DNA from: Cinnamomum chago
Taxonomy: Eukaryota; Streptophyta; Magnoliopsida; Laurales; Lauraceae
DNA length: 64,000 bases
Reading direction: 5' to 3'
NCBI GenBank assembly: GCA_038049695.1
Contig: CP142454.1
Coordinates: forward strand, 20,220,501-20,284,500
In this document: one piece after another, positions 57,336-64,000 of the stretch
Numbering within the stretch: position 1 is the stretch's first letter
How the letters are laid out: every line of letters begins with the position of its first letter
Program-made: the position numbers and the translations under genes
The notes under the pieces: model-generated
What the model was told of the DNA's origin: nothing
Database searches by the model: none
What the model saw: only the letters and a program-made list of their open reading frames with translations

Positions 57336-60225
57336 TGAACCTCTGTAGATTCTGCCTTGCTTGATAAAACCCCAGATTTCTCTTTATGGAAACTGGCCCC
57401 AATTTCAATCCAGACAGAGTCCTAATGTTCTATACCATGTTGAATTGGTTATCTGTAGAAAACATAATCATGCATTTCATACATGATCAATCAAATAGTC
57501 ATCGATCTCACTTTTCATCTCCCACTCGAACTGAATGTGATGTAATCAAACTGGTTGATGCTGTAGAGAGTATAAAGACCATATGTGATGTGGAAAAAGT
57601 AGGAGTGACAGGTACTATTTATGATGTCCCTGGGATTGTAGCCAGGGATAGTCCATTCCCGATCACCAACCACCCCCCCCCACCCCAAACCACCCACCCA
57701 ACCCAACCCACCCCCACCCACCCCAATCTCTCTGTGTGTGTTTTGGTAGATGAAGCTTGTGCATACGCGTTATTATATTTGCTATTATTATTCTATTCTG
57801 TGTGTGTGTGTCGTGAGTCTGCGTTGCAGAATGCTTAATTCCAGCATCCATCTTTCACAGACAAGAACCTGTGGTGCAGTGGAAGGTACTTGTTATTGCA
57901 ACTTTGGGGTTTTTCATGCTTGAAATATTTAGAAATGAAGAAGTTAAGCCATTAAAAGAAGCGTACTTTACCATAATAATTTCTATTAGTCGATGAAGAA
58001 ACTGGTGTGATCATATGCCATATTTGATTTTCCACATGGTCATGCACAAGTAATCTTGGAATGCATTTGCCCTGTTATTTGAAAGATTTTATATTGCTGA
58101 CAATTTGCTGCTAAATCACATTTCTTTTGTTATAGGCTTCTTTATTTTTCAGACTTGTTTGAACTGCAAATGCAAATCTGCCTTATAATTTCTGTTTTAC
58201 TTAATTTTTTTTCCAAGACTGCTATCTGGTTTAGAAATTTTTTTGCACCCTGTCAAAAGCTTGTAACTGGCTAAAAAATATTAGAACATGTAAGCACTTT
58301 TTTTTTTTTTTTTCGTATTTAGGATCTGTCCGGGAAGATAATGTCATTTCCACAGCACGGACTTAAGGGAATGTGCATTCTCTCTGCCAACGGTTCAATA
58401 TCAAATGTTACACTTCGTCAGTCGTCAACATCTGGTGGAACTGTCACTTATGAGGTTAGTGAGAATCATATAACACCTTCTGGGGCCTTATACGGTGCTT
58501 TTCCTGCCAAGTTGTACATTTTGCTTGAGTTTCAGTTTTTACAATTTATGTCTTTTTGAACAGTAGTTTTTACACTTTACACTTTACATTTATGCTTTTA
58601 TTCAGATACCCAATTCCAGACCATAGACATGATGAGCGTCCAGGTGATTGGATTGCTTTGATCTTACCATTGAGAGATTTTATGTCCATGGACCACCCAT
58701 GGTGGAATTCATCCCAGCAATACTTTAGAGTGCTGAATTGGGCCTCACCTGGACAGACTTTTACATTTGAGCATTATATGCTTATTCGTCACTTATTATT
58801 GGTATTTTTACTCAAACATAGTATTGCTATTTTCAGCTAGCTACTGGAAGAAAACATTTTAACTGGATGTTTCTAATTTCCAAAGATATTGTTCTAATAT
58901 GCCAATCCTATTATGTGACTAGTCTTCAATGATGATGGGTTGTGTTTAAAGCATGAAATTTGGACCAGCTGGTTGTTTGGATTAGAACTGGCTGGTCGAC
59001 TGGTCTAGGTCCCTTGGGTAAAGTTTTACTTTAAAAAGTGCTTGGAAAATTTCCTGCTTCCACCAGTATGCTGCGATGCGCTTTTTTTAAAAGGTTTAGT
59101 TAATAAAATACCACGATGTCGTGATTGTGGTTTTGATATACATGTTTAGCATAGAAAGGTATGGGTATGACTTAATTTTGAGAATAATGGGTCTTTCAAG
59201 TTGACCTGCCGGTTGGACTCGGGTCAATGACCTTCTTCCTGTAGTGGAAATTTAGTGATGCTTTGTTTATGTCTTTACAGGGACGATTTGAGATCCTGTC
59301 ACTTTCTGGTTCATATCTGCTCTCAGAAAGTGGTGGCCAGCGTAGCCGGACAGGTGGATTGAGCGTGTCACTGGCCGGTACTGATGGCCGTATATTTGGT
59401 GGTGGCGTAGCTGGGCTTCTAATAGCAGCATCCCCAATCCAGGTTTTTTAAATGATACTTTTGTTTTTTCTTTTTATGCAAACTTCCAACAATAAAGTTA
59501 AAAAATACTTTTACCAAAAGAAAGTTAAAAAATAATATTTTAGTTGCCGTGTGTGTGTGTGTGACGCATCCGTTTTTTTTCTCAACAGTAATGAGTTGAA
59601 ACCCAGTAATAACTTGAAAAATAAATATTGTGCAAAAGGCCTAAAAACTCCTCTACTGAATGTTTGCCTGTACCCATTTCCCCTACCTTTTGAGTCTCTA
59701 CCTGCTTCCCGTGCTGGAGATTGCCTTGATTCCATGTGTAAACATTATTCTATTTTTATGTTCTTGGATCTGATTTACATTATAGGAAACCTATCATGTT
59801 GTATGACCTAATCTTATCCTACTGCCGCTTGTTTTCTTCACCTTTGCTTAAAATTTTGTCGTACAATGGTATGTTATCAGCCCATTTCACTAGCAGGTTC
59901 AGGCACCAGAAGATGTCAGTAGCTGCTTTTTTCTTAGAGCTACTACTTTGCAAGATGAAAACTGGGACTCTGTTGTGACAGGAAATTGTTTACTTTGTCC
60001 TTGCAGGTTGTCATTGGCGGTTTTAATCTGGATGGAGAAGACGAGCTGAAGTCAACAAACCCCTCAGACCCTTTCGCACCACTGAAGATCTCCCATGGTG
60101 GTGCACCGGCTAGCCCACCATCTCGGGGAACTCTGAACGACTCCTCTGGGAGTCCACCCAACCAGGACACTGGCAACTACAATAACAGCCCCCTTCAAGG
60201 CATGGTGCACATGTTGTGGAAATAG
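50687..60225 (+). CDS. AT-hook motif nuclear-localised (AHL) protein with PPC/DUF296 domain, five exons
   Basis: Exons 50687-51272, 52113-52165, 58323-58454, 59281-59442 and 60007-60225 give 383 aa, phases consistent. AT-hook 1 is [13 protein letters not shown] (residues about 69-81); AT-hook 2 is [15 protein letters not shown] (174-188). Two hooks plus PPC make it a type II AHL. The PPC domain runs from about 197 to 340: [12 protein letters not shown] (exon 2), [53 protein letters not shown] and [20 protein letters not shown]. Family role: bind AT-rich DNA in the minor groove, form trimers through PPC and act with other transcription factors in growth control. Exon 2 departs from the usual FTPHVITV (here LKPYILTV). 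Between the hooks are four imperfect 14-15 residue repeats (116-171). Intron 2 is 6.2 kb and repeat-rich. Confidence 0.93.
53367..53391 (+). repeat. G-run cluster (quadruplex-capable)
   Basis: GGGGGGGCGGGGCGGGGGGG followed by GCGC: more than four G-runs separated by single C's, on the non-template strand of the AHL intron. Confidence 0.7.
54149..54417. mobile_element. Tourist-like MITE, 269 bp, TTA target duplication, in AHL intron 2
   Basis: Left end GGGCCTGTATCTTTACTAGA; complement of right end GAGCTTGTTTCTTTACTAGA. TTA lies on both sides (54146-54148 and 54418-54420). Non-coding. Confidence 0.8.
55992..56171. repeat. Tandem duplication, ~90 bp unit
   Basis: TCCCATGTCAATGTTTATCT...CATAAATTTGTAAC occurs twice head to tail (55992 and 56081) with four or five differences. 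Confidence 0.93.
56505..56940. repeat. Tandem repeats, 64 bp and ~132 bp units
   Basis: TTTTGGGTTATGTATTAAAT repeats at about 56538 and 56602. TGGTGTAAATGCCATATCCA, then TGGCATGT, with TTAAATCTTTGCATTTAGAG repeats at about 56670 and 56805. Confidence 0.85.
57292..57333. repeat. (CT)n microsatellite
   Basis: About 20 CT units in AHL intron 2. Confidence 0.95.
57670..57724. repeat. C-run cluster (quadruplex/i-motif-capable on the template strand)
   Basis: Roughly 55 bp of CCC/CCCC runs separated by A or AA (ACCACCCCCCCCCACCCC, CCCACCCAACCC, CCCACCCCCACCC). Confidence 0.8.
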
Positions 60226-61550
60226 ATGTGTCCCACTCCTGGGCGCTAAATTGCTGGAGTGAACATCCCATTGGAGCGGGCTAATCACCATCTGTTGTAG
60301 TGTGAGTTTATGTGCACTAGACAAATGGAGCTGTCTTTGCCCGTCTTGTAGGATTTAGAAATTACATGGCAAATGCTGCTTCTGTTCATGTCTTAAGTTA
60401 GAAATTACATTTAGTTATTCTAGTTTAGCTGCTTTTAGAACTGAGGGTGTTTGTGCGGCTGTACTGAATGTGTTGGTGGTGGTGGTGGTGTTATGTACTG
60501 CTTATATTGTTGTTATCAGAAGATGATTGGTTTCCTCCTGTGCTTCCTTTCTCATTTGATGATTTTGTTGATCTTTATCCTGCTATTTCTTCTGTCTTGA
60601 TCTTACAGCCATTTCAGGTTTCAATATTGCATCCTTTTTTTTTTTGTTTGGTTGCACTGTGACATTGGATTTCTCTGCAACTGGGACGAGCCAATATGAT
60701 GAATTGGGTGTCCGTGATCAAGACGGCCCCATCTCTCTTTCCAATTATTTGTGGTTGCCTGCTTTTACATTTATCTGGTGGGCTACTCCACTCAAAAAAA
60801 TAATTTCAATTACTGTCTATGGGTTGTGGCCCTGCAGCATGGTTGCCAATCAGATCTTTCATTGTGATCGCCCTGGACTAGTAGCCTGATGCAGATACGG
60901 AGGGTTTGGCAAGCAATATCTCTGGAGGTAATATTTAGCATTTGGAGAAGGCACTGTTGTAAGCTGGCAGGTTTTGGTTTATTTGCTACTTGTGGTGTGT
61001 CAGTCTACCTGTGGGCTTCATACCTCAAGTATGGTTTCTCTCTCTACTTTATATTCTTTCAGTGCTCAAATAGACAGATGGGTCTAGGTCTGGAATCTGG
61101 ATGGATGCTGATAATTAACCATGAGAGCTTCTAAATACACATCAATTTAAACCTTTCACACAGGTTCTATCCACACAGCATAAAAATTTGAAAATTATAA
61201 CTTTGCTTTCCACACACAAAAAATATACCTAAATTGCCCTATCCCGTTGCTCTCTACACTCACATCGTTGGGAGCCTCTCTGCCATTATTGAAGGAAGTT
61301 TCTACTGCCATTTTTGAAGGACGTTTGGAGCCCTCCTGCTCCCAATCAGTAATATCCCTTTCCTCCATTTCTTCTTCCTCCTCTACTATATCTATTTTGA
61401 AGTTTCTAAAATACTGATTTGGTGGGATGGTTATTTGAGTTGTCTAAGGCTTTTCTGATTTTGTGGGATGCTTCCTTGAGCAAGACCTCCCATAGTTCAA
61501 AGAGGTCCTGCTTCATTTCAAACTATGTGAGGTCCTGTAACTTTCAATCC
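60226..61550. other. AHL 3' untranslated region and intergenic sequence
   Basis: 60226-60450 is probably the AHL 3' UTR. 60470-60490 is a GGT run. 60500-61550 has no recognisable gene; short frames lack motifs. Confidence 0.5.
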
Positions 61551-61554
61551 TGTT

Positions 61555-61795
61555 CAAGGAGTTCCAACGGAACAACGCCGTTCAGTCTCTCGGGGCTGAA
61601 CGAAGATCTGGGCTGAACTGAACCACTCTGTTCAACCTCTCATGGCTGAACGAAACCACTCTGTTCAGCCCTAAGATACTGAACAAAATTAGTACATTAC
61701 ATTCGGCCTCTTGGGGCTGAACAAATTCACTCTGTTCAGCACTAAGAGACTGAACAACCCCAGTCTATTCAGCTTCTCAGGGATGAACGGATCTG
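61555..61795. repeat. Repeated short palindromes: GTTCAGCC-CTC-GGGGCTGAAC units
   Basis: Five or six alternating words CTCTGTTCAGCC, GGGGCTGAACGAA and AAGAGACTGAACAA, so most units can pair with themselves (GTTCAG...CTGAAC). They lie directly upstream of the PMD gene. Confidence 0.75.
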
Positions 61796-61867
61796 TTACA
61801 TAGTGAAATTTTTTTTGTATTAAATGTTTATTTTATTGTTCTTAATGGTTGATGCTATATTTCAGAT

Positions 61868-63864
61868 ATGGATAGGGGTGATGGACCTAGAGTTCGACCG
61901 ACAACTTTTAACAGGAGGCGTCTTGCAAGAAGAGTTAATGATGTTCCTGGAGAACCAGATGTCCCGGACACCCGGATGGAAAAGGGAAATGATGATGCAG
62001 GTTCTAATGAAAGTGCTGCAGAGGAGATGACTGGACCGATTCCTAGCGGTCCAGCAAACCCTTCATTGTTGTCTAGTTTTCGTACACATATAGCAGCATA
62101 TATTTGGCAGGATGAGGTTTGTCAGATTGGTATATTAAGATTCATTTTTTTATTTATTTTTTCAACATATTCTATATGTTAATGCAGGGGCGCCCCCCGC
62201 TTAGGTGCTTGAGTCATGGTGGAATGGTGGGTGTGTGGGCATTGAATGTTGAAGGAGTGCAAAATAATAGATTGAAAGAGTTCGTCGCCAAATCTGGATT
62301 GGCTCCACTGTTGACCTCATCTTACAGATATGTGAATAAAAGTGTTGTATCAAGTTCTGTTGAAAGGTGGCAGCCTGAGACAAACACATTTCACTTACCA
62401 TTTGGAGAGATGACTATTACGTTGGATGATGTTGCAGCCATTCTTCAGATTCCAGTCATAGGCCGGTCTGTTTCGTATAATTCTAGATTGACATTTGCTG
62501 ATGCTCAATCATTACTAGTGTCTGCATTGGGAGTTGAACTGGAAGAGGCACATGATGAGCTAGTCTCAGCTCGGGGTCAATCAGTAAGGATGGAATGGCT
62601 AAGGAGTAGATTTTCAGAAGTTTCTGATGCACATCCGGAGGAGATGATCATGTGTGCAGCCAGAGCTTACTTGTTGTATTTATTAGGCTGTACACTGTTT
62701 ACGGACAAGAGTGCAGTACGAGTTTCGATCATTTATCTTACACTTTTGACGGACCTGGATATGGTCCGCTCGTATGCATGGGGTGCTGCTGCATTGGCAT
62801 ACTTGTATCGCCAGTTAGGATTAGCAAGTCGGTATGGAGTCCGTCAAATTGCTGGCTATTTGACACTACTTGAAACATGGGTTTACGAGCATTTTGAAGA
62901 TATTATGTCAAATCCCAACCTCCAATATTCTGAGAGCCAGCCCCGAGCGCACCGTTGGATTCCTCGCAGGGAGTCTAGAGAGGCGATGTCAACCTTGCAG
63001 GCATTACGGGAGAAGATTGACATGATGAGCACTGACAGGGTAATAATATATATTGTTATTATTCTCATTGATTTCATATTATGTTAATTAATATGGTACA
63101 CTTGTTTTCGTGTTTTCATGTTACATGGGATCCATATAATCGCATTAGGCACCACCATCCATTTCAGGAGGTTGCCTTCTATAGTGGGCGCATAAAGTGT
63201 ATGGATGTCGTTGAGCTGTATCATCCGGATAGGGTATTGAGACAGTTCGGTAGGATTCAGAGTATTCCACCTGCACCCTTAGCTTTGATTCGTGCTACAC
63301 GAGGTCCAACTGCAGCGCAGTATCATATTGCTTATGGTTATTTGGATCAGATTTGGGAGAGGTGGCACAATCACGTGCTCTCTCAATTGGAGCGGGGTCC
63401 GCCAGTGAGACATCCCGCTGATTGCGTACCAGGTTACATGGAATGGTACTCACGAGTTACACATGATTGTCCAAAATCCGGCTCATCGCTCTACTTTTGT
63501 TCCACATGATTATGATTCAGAGTCTTCAGTATCCATCGATTATCAGCTAGTATGATTAATCCCTCATCTTAATCATTTATGAATGTACAGTTGTTTCATC
63601 AAAATTGAATAGTTTTAATTTATTTTCCTTTGACATGTCTAAATGCAGCGGAATGAGAATGCTCTAACTATCGCGGATTCAATCATTCAGAAGGGTTATG
63701 AAGAGTGCATTCAGGACCCGAACATGCTCTACACTTCTATTGATCAGATTCGCAGATTGTTGCGGGGAGCTTCTACAGAAGAAGTCCAACGTACCTTTCG
63801 GAGCCCCCGTTTGACATCGGTTACTTACACACGCAGAACCAATAGGGGTAGTAATAGAAATTGA
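61868..63864 (+). pseudogene. Plant mobile domain (PMD, MAIN-like) protein gene with damaged acceptor and frameshift
   Basis: Exons 61868-62116, 62188-63039, about 63120 or 63168-63549, and 63649-63864. Exon 2 encodes the PMD core: LRCLSHGGMVGVWALNVEG, SSVERWQPETNTFHLPFGEM, TITLDDVAAILQIPVIGR, and YAWGAAALAYLYRQLG. Exon 3 encodes FYSGRIKCMDVVELYHPDRV and LRQFGRIQSIPPAPL; exon 4 NENALTIADSIIQKGYEEC. Family: MAIN/MAIL proteins act in silencing and genome stability, and many copies are transposon-borne. Lesion 1: the conserved segment VTWDPYNRIRHHHPFQ is preceded by CAT where CAG is expected (63117-63119). Lesion 2: after YSRVTH at about 63461 the frame shifts; the next conserved segment (IVQNPAHRSTFVPHD) needs +1. 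ATATTTCAG just before the start suggests an upstream leader exon. Could still be expressed as a truncated protein. Confidence 0.82.
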
Positions 63865-64000
63865 ATAGTTATAGTATTTTGAAAGGTGGATGTATTTTGT
63901 AGGGTGGGTCTACTTTGATGGGTGGATTCTATTTTGTAAGCAATTAGATGATGAATCCCAATCAATTTAATGTAGTTTTAATCCTATTGAAATTTCCATA
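63865..64000 (+). other. Downstream sequence of the PMD gene to the window edge
   Basis: AT-rich, with GGTGGAT/GGTGGGT words repeated; probably 3' UTR. No further feature seen. Confidence 0.4.

Larger units (their letters stand above)
52166..58322 (+). other. Intron 2 of the AHL gene, 6.2 kb, repeat-rich
   Basis: Holds a Tourist-like MITE, tandem duplications at 55992-56171 and 56505-56940, (CA)n at about 54106-54127, (CT)n at 57292-57333, a G-run cluster at 53367-53391 and a C-run cluster at 57670-57724. No second gene recognised inside. 53941-55370 contains many GGGCCCAC words as in the minisatellite at 19350. Confidence 0.75.

Noticed and set aside
57386..57838. 150-codon plus-strand frame in AHL intron 2
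   Set aside because: It runs through a C-rich low-complexity tract and has no family motif; it is not needed to join AHL exons, whose phases already fit.

Overview
The window is nuclear DNA of a flowering plant. Evidence: GT-AG introns with T-rich acceptors, and plant gene families (PIN-LIKES auxin carrier, AT-hook/PPC DNA-binding protein, plant mobile domain protein). There is also a dense load of plant-type transposons (Gypsy-type gag-only LTR element, hAT, TRIM, Copia remnant, Tourist-like MITEs). A woody, possibly magnoliid, genome is a guess only. No rRNA, tRNA, CRISPR array or prokaryote-style operon was seen.

Layout. 1-3060 (-): 5' part of a PIN-LIKES gene whose 3' end lies off the left edge. 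3061-9871: no gene; two MITEs set in TA repeats, a GA microsatellite, a SINE, a foldback element and a ~960 bp element with ~130 bp inverted ends. 9872-13952: complete gag-only LTR element with 540 bp LTRs and GACAC target duplication. 14450-17661: complete hAT transposon with AAGATGGT target duplication and a transposase broken by one nonsense codon and one homopolymer frameshift. 19350-20520: AT-rich minisatellite carrying a repeated GTGGGGCCCAC-like motif. 20521-29567: no recognised gene. 29568-30117 (-): small three-exon single-membrane-span protein. 31041-31475: second copy of the MITE pair. 35583-40588 (+): six-exon RRM protein whose last intron appears to be GC-AG. 43100-45133: Copia remnant with minisatellites. 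46268-50325: four diverged copies of the upstream/leader region of the next gene, one interrupted by a perfect TRIM element. 50687-60225 (+): five-exon AT-hook (AHL) gene with a 6.2 kb intron. 61868-63864 (+): plant mobile domain (MAIN-like) gene with a damaged splice acceptor and a frameshift.

The genes are ordinary, independent plant genes: membrane auxin handling, a likely organelle membrane protein, RNA binding, chromatin/DNA binding, and a transposon-associated family. Nothing suggests they form one pathway. I did not find a convincing new multi-gene system. The most informative items are the fourfold duplication of the AHL upstream region, the GC-AG/retained-intron switch in the RRM gene, the young structurally complete elements with intact target duplications, and the two small lesions in the PMD gene. 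All exon calls were made by eye from splice sites, reading frame and remembered family motifs; none has transcript support here.
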